A stretch of 64,000 bases of DNA from a virus, in IMG/VR virus record IMGVR_UViG_3300027801_002517, positions 1 through 64,000 of that record. The stretch is one strand, 5' to 3'. The position numbers were made by a program, and so were the translations under genes. This document shows positions 1 to 7,464 of this stretch, piece by piece (position 1 is the first letter of the stretch; every line of letters starts with the position of its first letter). The notes under the pieces were generated by a model. The model did not search any database. It had not been told where the DNA came from and saw only the letters and a list, made by a program, of their open reading frames with translations.

Positions 1-168
1 CTGGTAATTCTACGACCAGTGGAACGCTTAACACCAGTGGAAATGTATTCTCCAACAGCGATACCTACACCGCTGGTAATTCTACGACCAGTGGAACGCT
101 TAATACCAGTGGAAATGTATTCTCCAATAGCGATACCTATACCGTTGGTAATGCTACAACCAGTGGTA
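1..168 (+). repeat. 72-bp tandem repeat encoding a 24-residue fibre unit
   Basis: Units begin at 1, 73 and 145, an exact 72-base period. The first two differ at only a few positions; the third diverges after about 20 bases. The array runs off the left edge, so the number of copies is unknown. Near-identity at the DNA level implies recent duplication or ongoing gene conversion of the shaft. Confidence 0.9.
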
Positions 169-2282
169 TGTTTAATGCAAGTGGAAACTCCACTTTTGAT
201 GGTAATATTACAGCTCAAAAGCAACTGTTTGTTACTGGAGATTCATACTTTATTGGTGCCACTACTACAAGTGGTAATCTAAATATCAGTGGTGTATCCA
301 TCTTTAATGAAGATGCATACTTTACAAGTAATGCTCCAGTTGTTATGAGTGGAACACTTGGCGTTTCCGGTGCGGCACAATTTGATAGTACTGTCGATGC
401 TTCTGGGGATGTCACACTTGGCAATGATCTTTGGGTAACTAATAATGCTACTGTTAGTGGTACATTAGGAGTCTCTGGTATTGTATCGTTTGATGATACA
501 TTACACTTTAGGAATAACGATATTAGAATTGGTGTTAATGCTGGATTAAATTATAGCGAACCAAGCGGAGGGGAAGGTTATCGGCCTATTAATATTGGTC
601 AGCTAGCTGGGCATTTGGGCAGTGGAAATAGTACAGTTAATGTTGGTAGCCAAGCTGGTACACAGGCGTCTGGTGAAGCCATGACCAATGTTGGTGTACG
701 AGCGGGTTATAGATCTATTGACTCTCTTCGCCTTTCGAACTATGGTAGTCATGCTGGTGCTCTGTCTTCCGGGTGTTGGTATTCTATCATGGGAGGTTAT
801 ACAGCCGGGTATGCTGCAGAGAATTGTGATTTTAGTACTTTTCTTGGTCCGTACGCTGGCTACTATGCCGGTGGATCAGGATTAGGGCAAGGTCTAAGTT
901 ACACACTGGCTGTTGGTAGTGGAGCTGGCTATCGAGCAAAAGGTAAGCACAATGTTATGGTTGGTGGAGATTGTGGTGCTTACTCTAGTGGCGTTGATAA
1001 TATCTTTATTGGTGTACGGGCGGGTTTTCACACCTCTGGTAATAACAATTTAGAGATTTCGACTTGTTGTGATACACTTTTACCTAGTGGCACTGTCACT
1101 TCTTATAAATTAAATATAAGTGAAACTATCGTTGGTGACATATCAACAAAACGCTTGGCTATTGGGAATGTAGATGCTACAAATCTTTCACCTAATGCTA
1201 CTTTAGAAATAGTCCCAAGTGGTACAGACGTGGCCTTGCTCGCTAGTGGTGATGTACATATTAGTGGTAATGTGTTGGTCGATGGTAACTTTACTTTGTT
1301 AAAATTCACCGATAACCATATTAGAATCGGCCAAGATGCTGGATCTAATTATACAGCAGTTACGTCTGTCTACCCACCTATTAATATTGGTAAGCGGGCT
1401 GGGTATTTTGGTAGTGGAATTAGTACAGTTAATGTTGGCAGCGAAGCTGGCACACAGGCGTCTGGTGAAGCCATGACCAATGTTGGTGTACGAGCGGGCT
1501 ATCGCTCTATTGACTCTCTTCGCCTTTCGACATATGGTAGTCATGCTGGTGCTCTGTCTTCTGGATGTACATATTCTCTTATGGGAGGCTACACAGCCGG
1601 ATATGCCTCAGAAAATTGTGATTTTAGTACTTTTCTTGGTCCATACGCCGGAAGTTATGCTGGTGGATCAGGATTAGGGCAAGGCTTAAGTTATACACTG
1701 GCTGTTGGTAGTGGAGCTGGCTATCGAGCAAAAGGTAAGCACAATGTTATGGTTGGTGGAGATTGTGGTGCCTTTTCCAGTGGTGTTGATAATATCTTCA
1801 TTGGTGTACGGGCGGGATATCATACCTCGGGTAATAACAATTTAGAGATTTCAACTTGTTGCGATACACTTATGCCTAGTGGAACCGTTACTTCTTATAA
1901 ATTAAATATAAGTGAAACTATCGTTGGTGACATATCAACAAAACGCTTGGCGATTGGTAATGTTAATGCTAGTCACCTTTCTCCAAATGCTACCTTAGAA
2001 GTCGTTCCAAATGGTGCAGATGTAGCGTTACTTGCTAGTGGTGATATAAGTGTTAGTGGCACAGCAACGCTCCACGGGGCATTAGAAACCTATAGTGGTG
2101 GATTACCAGTTAACACAATTATTAATTCTAGTGGTTTACTGACCATTCCGATATTCGCTTCCAAATCTGCAGTGGAAGCTGCCTTACCCGCTGCCCAGCA
2201 TAATAAGGGCGTAATAGCGGTTGGCGGTAACTACTTTATGGTATGTAATGGGACTGAATGGTTAGATGATGGTTTTAATTAA
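3..2282 (+). CDS. Trimeric tail-fibre-like protein, 5' partial
   Basis: The reading frame is open from the window edge, so the gene begins upstream; the first in-frame ATG (168) is internal to the repeats and is not the true start. The N-terminal part seen here is made of 24-residue Gly/Ser/Thr/Asn repeats with recurring TSG and SGN motifs, which suggests a beta-helical or beta-roll shaft. Two copies of a ~264-residue block follow, rich in short motifs such as NVGVRAG, GGYTAG, LGPYAG and VGSGAG. These resemble the left-handed beta-roll repeats of YadA-type trimeric adhesin heads. The last ~50 residues (SAVEAALPAAQ onward, ending in WLDDGFN) are not repetitive and may be a trimerising or receptor-binding tip. 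The likely role is a host-recognition or virion-decoration fibre. The fold is inferred from motif spacing only. Confidence 0.6.
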   Translation, partial: GNSTTSGTLNTSGNVFSNSDTYTAGNSTTSGTLNTSGNVFSNSDTYTVGNATTSGMFNASGNSTFDGNITAQKQLFVTGDSYFIGATTTSGNLNISGVSIFNEDAYFTSNAPVVMSGTLGVSGAAQFDSTVDASGDVTLGNDLWVTNNATVSGTLGVSGIVSFDDTLHFRNNDIRIGVNAGLNYSEPSGGEGYRPINIGQLAGHLGSGNSTVNVGSQAGTQASGEAMTNVGVRAGYRSIDSLRLSNYGSHAGALSSGCWYSIMGGYTAGYAAENCDFSTFLGPYAGYYAGGSGLGQGLSYTLAVGSGAGYRAKGKHNVMVGGDCGAYSSGVDNIFIGVRAGFHTSGNNNLEISTCCDTLLPSGTVTSYKLNISETIVGDISTKRLAIGNVDATNLSPNATLEIVPSGTDVALLASGDVHISGNVLVDGNFTLLKFTDNHIRIGQDAGSNYTAVTSVYPPINIGKRAGYFGSGISTVNVGSEAGTQASGEAMTNVGVRAGYRSIDSLRLSTYGSHAGALSSGCTYSLMGGYTAGYASENCDFSTFLGPYAGSYAGGSGLGQGLSYTLAVGSGAGYRAKGKHNVMVGGDCGAFSSGVDNIFIGVRAGYHTSGNNNLEISTCCDTLMPSGTVTSYKLNISETIVGDISTKRLAIGNVNASHLSPNATLEVVPNGADVALLASGDISVSGTATLHGALETYSGGLPVNTIINSSGLLTIPIFASKSAVEAALPAAQHNKGVIAVGGNYFMVCNGTEWLDDGFN
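505..2054 (+). repeat. Tandem duplication of the YadA-like beta-roll block
   Basis: Copy 1 (about 505-1262) and copy 2 (about 1303-2054) are offset by 798 bases at the start and 792 after a two-codon deletion in copy 2. The centres are close to identical at the protein level (for example GEAMTNVGVRAGYRSIDSL in both), while the N-terminal edge of each block is more variable. This is an internal gene duplication that lengthens the fibre. Confidence 0.9.
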
Positions 2283-2346
2283 GATGGTCGCGGTAGTGAA
2301 CACGAAATCGCATTTACTTAGGATAGAAGATATGGAAGGAAATACA

Positions 2347-2406
2347 ATGTCCAATAAAAAACTAAAGATAAGTAATTACTCTAATTGGAGAGATATAAAT
2401 GTCTGA
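2347..2406 (+). CDS. Possible 19-codon peptide overlapping the next gene
   Basis: ATG at 2347 is preceded by a GGAAGG ribosome-binding site. The frame encodes a short basic peptide beginning MSNKKLKISNYS and stops at 2404-2406, eight bases inside the next gene, whose ATG is at 2399. It may be a leader that couples translation, or chance. No family is recognised. Confidence 0.25.
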   Translation: MSNKKLKISNYSNWRDINV

Positions 2407-2599
2407 TGTAATGAAAGGTGCTCATTCTACTGAGATAAATATAAAGAATGGATCTATTATAGTTTCAACACCTGCAACTGGTAAGGTAGAAAAAAGAGAT
2501 CCTGATTTAAATAAATTTACTCCTTCTGGAACTTTTATCAGTAGATTAGAGACACGATTAGATGAACATTATGGTGGTCTTGCTAGTGGTCTTCCTTAA
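2399..2599 (+). CDS. Small hypothetical phage protein, 66 aa
   Basis: ATG follows a good Shine-Dalgarno sequence (GGAGAG). The product is a soluble 66-residue protein with no signal peptide or membrane segment and a Gly/Ser-rich C-terminus (GGLASGLP). It sits between the fibre gene and the head-tail joining candidates, 11 bases before the next start, so it is probably a minor virion or assembly protein. I do not recognise a family. Confidence 0.6.
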   Translation: MSDVMKGAHSTEINIKNGSIIVSTPATGKVEKRDPDLNKFTPSGTFISRLETRLDEHYGGLASGLP

Positions 2600-2610
2600 G
2601 GATAAATATA

Positions 2611-3093
2611 ATGCCAGTTACTATTCCAGAAAGTGTTTTTACTAAATACTATGATGTAATAGATTCTACATTTACTATTTTTGGCGTAACATGTCAATTG
2701 GTTTATATAGAAAAGGTAGAAGAAATATCTACTACCTATGATAATGTGCCAAGTAATAGGTCAATAAATCCCCATAGGAGAAATGGTCCTTCTCAATATA
2801 AAAGACAAAATAAAGTAATAAAAGAAGTAGAGAAACTTGAAGATATTAATCTCAAAGTATATTGGGATAGCAAGAGTTGGATCAAAGTAGGTGGAGACAT
2901 TGTAACACCTGAAAATGGTATACAAACAATTTTCTTTGCTACAGATTTAGACAAGATAAAAAAATCTAAAGAGCTTATCGTTCACAAGGGAATTAAAGAT
3001 TCTCAAGAAATGAGATTTAAAAGAGCGGGTGAACCGTTTCCAATGGGTTTAAGAAAAAATAGATACTTTGGGTGTTTTTGGGATAGATCATAA
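2611..3093 (+). CDS. Putative head-tail joining (stopper-like) protein
   Basis: This is a 160-residue protein. The N-terminal half carries a basic loop (NRSINPHRRNG) and the C-terminal half looks beta-rich, with a segment reading LKVYWDSKSWIKVGG and then DLDKIKKSKELIV. Small beta-barrel proteins at this position, before the tail terminator and tube genes, are often head-closure or stopper proteins in tailed phages. Its stop and the next start share one base (TAATG), so the two are translationally coupled. The function is inferred from position and size only. Confidence 0.4.
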   Translation: MPVTIPESVFTKYYDVIDSTFTIFGVTCQLVYIEKVEEISTTYDNVPSNRSINPHRRNGPSQYKRQNKVIKEVEKLEDINLKVYWDSKSWIKVGGDIVTPENGIQTIFFATDLDKIKKSKELIVHKGIKDSQEMRFKRAGEPFPMGLRKNRYFGCFWDRS

Positions 3094-3728
3094 TGCTAAG
3101 TATTAAGTTATTAGAGAGTGATAATGATATCATCAAAAAAATTAATACATCTATTGCTCGTAGGTGTAATTTATTAATTAAAAGAAGGGCAAAAATCGTT
3201 CAGAATGATATTAAAAGGGTCATTCCTTCTTGGATTTTAGAACAGCCAGAAATAATTAGTTTAAATGCTGATGGCGTGAATGGTTCTTTAAATGCACAAT
3301 TTGGTTTACTACCTGGTCAATCTTCAATAGTTATATCTGATATTATCAATGCTATTTCAGCATCTATATCTGTCAGTATTACTCCTGTCTCTCCAGTAAA
3401 TCTTTCTGGTGGGATATCTTTTTCTATTCAGCCTACGGATTTCAAGAATCTCATATCATTATCATCTGGTATAGTTGTAACTGAAAAACTACAACAACTT
3501 CACTGGTTAGATTGGTTATTGACCGAAGGGGACAAGGTTATTATAACTGGTTATCAGTATGTTCCCAGTGATGGTGGTAGGTCAGACGGAGGAACTATGA
3601 AACTGGGTCGTTCTTTTAGAGTAGAACCAAGTTATTCTGGAACAGTAGATGATAATTTTGTTACAAGGGCATTTGCTGGTAGGCAGAAACAATTAACTAC
3701 TTTATTAAGTAAGTTACTTAAGGCATAA
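3093..3728 (+). CDS. Putative tail completion or neck protein
   Basis: This is a 211-residue protein. The N-terminus is strongly basic and helical (RRCNLLIKRRAKIVQNDIKR); a central segment is Ser/Ile-rich, and the C-terminus has a short Gly/Asp-rich turn and a basic tail. The N-terminal pattern and gene position resemble HK97 gp10-type tail completion proteins, which bridge the head connector and the tail, but no diagnostic motif is present. The next gene starts one base after its stop codon. Confidence 0.35.
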   Translation: MLSIKLLESDNDIIKKINTSIARRCNLLIKRRAKIVQNDIKRVIPSWILEQPEIISLNADGVNGSLNAQFGLLPGQSSIVISDIINAISASISVSITPVSPVNLSGGISFSIQPTDFKNLISLSSGIVVTEKLQQLHWLDWLLTEGDKVIITGYQYVPSDGGRSDGGTMKLGRSFRVEPSYSGTVDDNFVTRAFAGRQKQLTTLLSKLLKA

Positions 3729-3729
3729 A

Positions 3730-4722
3730 ATGAGTCAGTATTTTCAAGAATTAAAAGGCTTTAATAGTGTATTCGATTCCACTCTAAATAATGATATTTT
3801 AGATGGAATAGTTGAATATTTTGATTGGGCTTTATTAGAAAAAGGTAACTACTTTAATACAACATCTGGTGAGTTATCACCTAATGGCAATGATTATAGT
3901 TTATTAAGACTTTCCTCAAATGAGCATTATGTGACTGGTCAAGCTTGGGAGGGATTCAGAAAAAATTGGGTTTGGCAGAGTGGTATAAGTTATTCTCCAA
4001 GTCCTTTAGTTGGTAATAATAATGATAAACCAGGTATTTCTGGTGTTTATGTTGATGGTGCCTTTAAAACTTCAGATATTACAGGTGAATATGCTCATCA
4101 TGTCGATCATTTTAATGGTAGGGTTATTTTTGACACAGCAATTCCCACAGGATCTACTGTACAAGTGGAACACAGTTATAAATGGATTAATGTAGCCTAT
4201 GCTGCTAATATACCTTGGTTAAGAGAAATACAAAAAGACACTTTAGAACCTGATGACACATTTAAGAATACTAATGATGGATCTTGGGATTTACCTCCTG
4301 AAATGAGAATGCAATTACCATCAATTGCTGTGGAGTTAGTTCCTCGTAGAACATTTAAAGGATATGGATTAGGTGGTGGACAATTCGTCTATACGGATAT
4401 TATTTTTCATTGTTTAGCGGAAGATTCTATCACAAGAAACAAATTAGTGGATATTGTATCATTACAGAGTGATAAAACAATTCATTTAATAGATACAAAT
4501 GCTATAAACTTAGCCTCCAGTCATCCTGATTCTGGATTTCCACTTGATTATCGAGGTGTTCCAATTTCTGGTGCATTGAGATATCCAGATTTAGTGTCAA
4601 CATATCCAGGTGGTAAAATGAGATTTTCTAATGTGAGAGTTCAAGAAATTAATACTTTTGGTAGTAATATTTATGGTGGTATAGTTAGAGTTACCACAGA
4701 GGGTGTTAAAACTAATATATAG
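3730..4722 (+). CDS. Virion structural protein, tail terminator candidate
   Basis: This is a 330-residue acidic protein without signal peptide or membrane segment. The C-terminal half contains a beta-rich run (GYGLGGGQFVYTDIIFHCLA), then a segment rich in D and I, and ends with VRVTTEGVKTNI. It lies directly upstream of the tail tube gene, the usual place of a tail terminator (or of the sheath in myophages; the sequence shows no sheath-like feature I recognise). A 56-base gap with a likely promoter separates it from the tube gene, so the two may be expressed at different levels. Confidence 0.4.
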   Translation: MSQYFQELKGFNSVFDSTLNNDILDGIVEYFDWALLEKGNYFNTTSGELSPNGNDYSLLRLSSNEHYVTGQAWEGFRKNWVWQSGISYSPSPLVGNNNDKPGISGVYVDGAFKTSDITGEYAHHVDHFNGRVIFDTAIPTGSTVQVEHSYKWINVAYAANIPWLREIQKDTLEPDDTFKNTNDGSWDLPPEMRMQLPSIAVELVPRRTFKGYGLGGGQFVYTDIIFHCLAEDSITRNKLVDIVSLQSDKTIHLIDTNAINLASSHPDSGFPLDYRGVPISGALRYPDLVSTYPGGKMRFSNVRVQEINTFGSNIYGGIVRVTTEGVKTNI

Positions 4723-4730
4723 CATTTTTA

Positions 4731-4738
4731 GTGTATAA
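4731..4738 (+). promoter_or_regulatory. Late-promoter-like element upstream of the tube gene
   Basis: GTGTATAA followed by ATTAA lies 48 bases upstream of the tube ATG. It is close to the T4-type late consensus TATAAATA, and GTGTATAA recurs upstream of the gene at 41,580. A strong Shine-Dalgarno (AAGGAGA, 4764-4770) follows. Promoter activity is inferred. Confidence 0.4.
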
Positions 4739-4778
4739 ATTAATAACAAGATCTTTTTTCTTAAAGGAGAGATTATAA

Positions 4779-5930
4779 ATGTCTAGTAACAATAGAATAT
4801 TCTACGCTTGCCAAGGTGTAGCCATTAGTAATATTGGTGACAGTGGAAACTACGAAACAGGTATTGGTGCCGCTAGTATGGTACATGGTGTACAAAGTGT
4901 ATCTATGACCACCACTTTTAATCCTGAACAAGCATTTGAACTTGGTCAAATTGAAATTTATGAAAACATCGAAGGTACTCCAGATATTGAAGTATCTATT
5001 GAAAAAGCTATTGATGGCTATCCTTTAGTATATCATATGGCAACCACTGGCGTTTCAGGGGGTTCAGCAGCGAACTCTGGTCTTACAAACAGATCTAAAC
5101 AACAGTGCGATTTAAGATTGGGTATTTTTGATGAAGGTTCTAACAATATTGGTTCAGCAACTGATAATGATGGTAGAGCAGAAGTAGAAGTTTATTGTTC
5201 TGGTATGTTTGTTGGTAGTGTGGGCTATACAATTCCAGTTGATGGATTTGCTACTGAGTCTGTTAGTCTTGTTGGTAATAACAAGCAGTGGTTAACTGGT
5301 AATAATGTTTGCATCAGCGGAGGTGCCAATGAATTTGATGGAAGTGATTCGCCTCTGGCTTTAGGTGTTCCTGGAGCACCATCTGGTGGTATCCAAAGAC
5401 GTGAAGATGTCATGATGAATAAATCTATCTTTCCAGTATCTGTTAGGGGTGTAGCTGGCTCTGGCGTTGGTAATGGACAGGTTGCTGTATCAGCAGGTCA
5501 AGTAGCGGGCGATAGTGGAAATGCTATTCATGTCCAGAATGTCTCCATTAATACAGACTTCTCACGAGAAGATATCTTCGAACTTGGTAAGAAGACTCCT
5601 TTCTATCGTCCTGCTGGTTTCCCAATCGAAGTAACATGTGAAATCGAAGCTATTACAGCATCTGGTGACTTTGTGTTTGCTTATGAAAATGGCGATCCGG
5701 CATTGGATGGTACTGTATCTTCTGGTAACAATACCCAAGAAGAAAATATCTTTATCGAATTACGAGGTGGACATGCATTTGACTTAGGTGCTAAAAACCG
5801 TTTGACAAGTGTTTCATATGGGGGAGGCGATGCTACTGGAGGCAATGTAAGTACATCGTATAGTTATACTAACTTCAATGATTTAGATGTACAGTTCCAC
5901 GGTGATTATATTGGATTTAATCAAATTTAA
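4779..5930 (+). CDS. Major tail tube protein, two tube-like domains
   Basis: This is a 383-residue protein with its own likely promoter and a strong ribosome-binding site, consistent with high expression. The two halves resemble each other. Near the start is VQSVSMTTTFNPEQAFELG followed by IEVSIEKAI; later comes VQNVSINTDFSREDIFELG followed by IEVTCEIEAI. Each half therefore carries the same strand-turn pattern (NVSxxTxFxxExxFELGxxxxY), suggesting two tail-tube-type beta-sandwich domains in one chain. The product would polymerise into the tail tube. Position before the chaperones and tape measure gene supports this; no sheath gene is adjacent. Confidence 0.65.
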   Translation: MSSNNRIFYACQGVAISNIGDSGNYETGIGAASMVHGVQSVSMTTTFNPEQAFELGQIEIYENIEGTPDIEVSIEKAIDGYPLVYHMATTGVSGGSAANSGLTNRSKQQCDLRLGIFDEGSNNIGSATDNDGRAEVEVYCSGMFVGSVGYTIPVDGFATESVSLVGNNKQWLTGNNVCISGGANEFDGSDSPLALGVPGAPSGGIQRREDVMMNKSIFPVSVRGVAGSGVGNGQVAVSAGQVAGDSGNAIHVQNVSINTDFSREDIFELGKKTPFYRPAGFPIEVTCEIEAITASGDFVFAYENGDPALDGTVSSGNNTQEENIFIELRGGHAFDLGAKNRLTSVSYGGGDATGGNVSTSYSYTNFNDLDVQFHGDYIGFNQI

Positions 5931-5933
5931 TAA

Positions 5934-6008
5934 TGGTAGGCTTTTACTACCAAGGAATAACACAACGACTTGCGATAGCTAATTTTGGATAGGAGCAAGT
6001 GTGTCGTT
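5934..6008 (+). other. Two RNA hairpins downstream of the tube gene
   Basis: Hairpin A pairs TGGTAG (5934-5939) with CTACCA (5947-5952). Hairpin B pairs AACGAC (5964-5969) with GTCGTT (6003-6008) and TTGC (5970-5973) with GCAA (5995-5998), with a four-base bulge. Neither has a U-tract, so they look like mRNA-stabilising or regulatory structures rather than terminators. Confidence 0.4.
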
Positions 6009-6027
6009 AGTGTAGGAAGGATTTATT

Positions 6028-6075
6028 ATGATATGTTACACTCCCGCTATGAGGTTTCGCTATGAAGCAGCATGA
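6028..6075 (+). CDS. Possible 15-residue leader peptide over the terminator hairpin
   Basis: ATG at 6028 has a strong Shine-Dalgarno (TAGGAAGG, 6013-6020) at good spacing, better than that of the annotated downstream gene. It encodes MICYTPAMRFRYEAA and stops at 6073-6075. The frame covers the left stem of the terminator hairpin and overlaps the downstream start at 6062, so a translating ribosome would open the hairpin. This is the arrangement of a leader-peptide attenuator or a translational coupler. The inference is from the sequence alone. Confidence 0.3.
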   Translation: MICYTPAMRFRYEAA

Positions 6076-6090
6076 GCGGGAGTTTTTTGT
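6040..6090 (+). terminator. GC-rich stem with U-tract overlapping the next gene start
   Basis: A perfect nine-base stem, ACTCCCGCT (6040-6048) with AGCGGGAGT (6075-6083), is followed directly by TTTTT. Its 26-base loop contains a small inner hairpin (GTTTC/GAAGC). It has the form of an intrinsic terminator but spans the start codon at 6062, so it would be partial or conditional. It could lower chaperone expression relative to the tube protein. Confidence 0.55.
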
Positions 6091-7102
6091 ATATAGGATT
6101 AGATCTGGTAAACATTTTATAGATTGTCAGAATTTTAAACTCAAAGTCGTTACACCAACAATCGATGAGCAGTTTGAAGCTGAAGATCTGTATGTTAGAT
6201 CCTTAAGTAAATCATTAGCGGATGGTATTAAAACTTCTGATCAAATGATAGAATGGATGATGGAAAGGGATTTGTGGACTGAGGCAGATGAAGAAAAATT
6301 ATCTGGACTAAAAAAAGATGTCGAAAAACTAAAGATAGAAATTTATAATCATAGAAATCAAGAAGGCCCAAGGGAAAAAATTAGGCAATATTTAAGGGCT
6401 GGTGAACAACAAATCGGTGAACATGCCAGTAAGAAGTTTTCACATCAAGATATTACTTGTGAGGGTATTGCCTTCTTGGAAAAGGCATTATTCTTAATAA
6501 AAGGATGTACCTTTCTTGGCTCAGATTCATATGATTTTTCTCATATATCCACTAGGGATGTATGGTTACGTTATCAAAATTTAGTATGTTCAGAAAGTAC
6601 TATTAGGGAGCTTGCAAGAGAAGATCCTTGGCGGTCATTTTGGATGTTAAAAGACTGTAATACATTTAATTTATTCGCTAATAAAGACAGGGAATTATCT
6701 ACAGATCAAAAAAACTTATTGGCATGGTCACGTATGTATGACAATATTTATGAATCGCCCGATGCTCCTGGTGAAGATGTTATTAATGATGATGATATAT
6801 TAGATGGTTGGACTATAACACAAAAGAAGAAACGAGAACGAGAAAGAGCACAAGCTGAACTGGAGAGTAGAATGAGTGATAAAGCACAAGGTGCTGGAGA
6901 AATCTTTTTAATGGCTGGATCGAATAACGATGCGGAACGCATTGAAAGTATGAATGATATAAACGCTACAATGACGAAAAAAGAAAGATTACATACTATT
7001 CGAAAATCTGACGGTCCATTGAATCAACAAGATTTTCCAGACGAACAATTGAAGATGAGAAATCAACTGAATCAACAATACAAGGATAAGTTTAGGAGAT
7101 AA
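6062..7102 (+). CDS. Putative tail assembly chaperone-like protein A
   Basis: This is a 346-residue protein between the tube and tape measure genes, where tail assembly chaperones are encoded. Its first ~100 residues align by eye with the 290-aa protein starting at 7465: ADGIKTSDQMIEWM versus IDGILTKTELHKMM, then a shared LW and a charged helix ending IEIYN versus KDLYL. The two are therefore paralogues. The C-terminal third is acidic and then highly charged and helical (KKKRERERAQAELESRM). The ATG at 6062 is the first in-frame start after a stop at 6050 and has a weak GAGG ribosome site. It lies inside a terminator-like hairpin, so initiation may be coupled to the upstream leader frame. Confidence 0.45.
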   Translation: MKQHEREFFVYRIRSGKHFIDCQNFKLKVVTPTIDEQFEAEDLYVRSLSKSLADGIKTSDQMIEWMMERDLWTEADEEKLSGLKKDVEKLKIEIYNHRNQEGPREKIRQYLRAGEQQIGEHASKKFSHQDITCEGIAFLEKALFLIKGCTFLGSDSYDFSHISTRDVWLRYQNLVCSESTIRELAREDPWRSFWMLKDCNTFNLFANKDRELSTDQKNLLAWSRMYDNIYESPDAPGEDVINDDDILDGWTITQKKKRERERAQAELESRMSDKAQGAGEIFLMAGSNNDAERIESMNDINATMTKKERLHTIRKSDGPLNQQDFPDEQLKMRNQLNQQYKDKFRR

Positions 7103-7104
7103 AT

Positions 7105-7452
7105 ATGGATCAATATGACAAGTTAATCAAACAGCAGAGCGAGTATAAGAAAACCAGGGAAGACAACTATAAATTTAATTCAAAGGAAAGGTTATCAAAG
7201 ATTTTAAAGAAAAAGGTGGAAACCACTATGATTGGTGCTTTGAGTTCTGTTGAGGAGCATTTTTCATTTTTATGGGAGTCTGACGGGGATTTATCAGAAC
7301 AGCAACAGACTATGTATGATACTTACCAGCAGGTTAGGTCTGAGATATTAGACAAAGGAAATACTCAGGCTAGAAATGTAGATGCTGAACTAAATCAGTA
7401 TGATGTAACTTGGTTGAAATATCAAGTGAATATACCAGTTAAGTCTAATTAA
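7105..7452 (+). CDS. Small helical protein in the chaperone cluster
   Basis: This is a 115-residue, highly charged, probably all-helical protein with one hydrophobic core segment (TMIGALSSVEEHFSFLW). It starts two bases after the previous stop with a TAGGAG ribosome-binding site. Its place between two paralogous chaperone-type genes, just before the tape measure gene, suggests a part in tail assembly. The family is not recognised. Confidence 0.45.
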   Translation: MDQYDKLIKQQSEYKKTREDNYKFNSKERLSKILKKKVETTMIGALSSVEEHFSFLWESDGDLSEQQQTMYDTYQQVRSEILDKGNTQARNVDAELNQYDVTWLKYQVNIPVKSN

Positions 7453-7464
7453 GGAAGGAATATT

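Noticed and set aside
6748-6942. - strand open frame under the chaperone-like gene at 6,062
   Set aside because: Antisense of a well-supported frame; low-complexity Ser-rich translation, no ribosome site.
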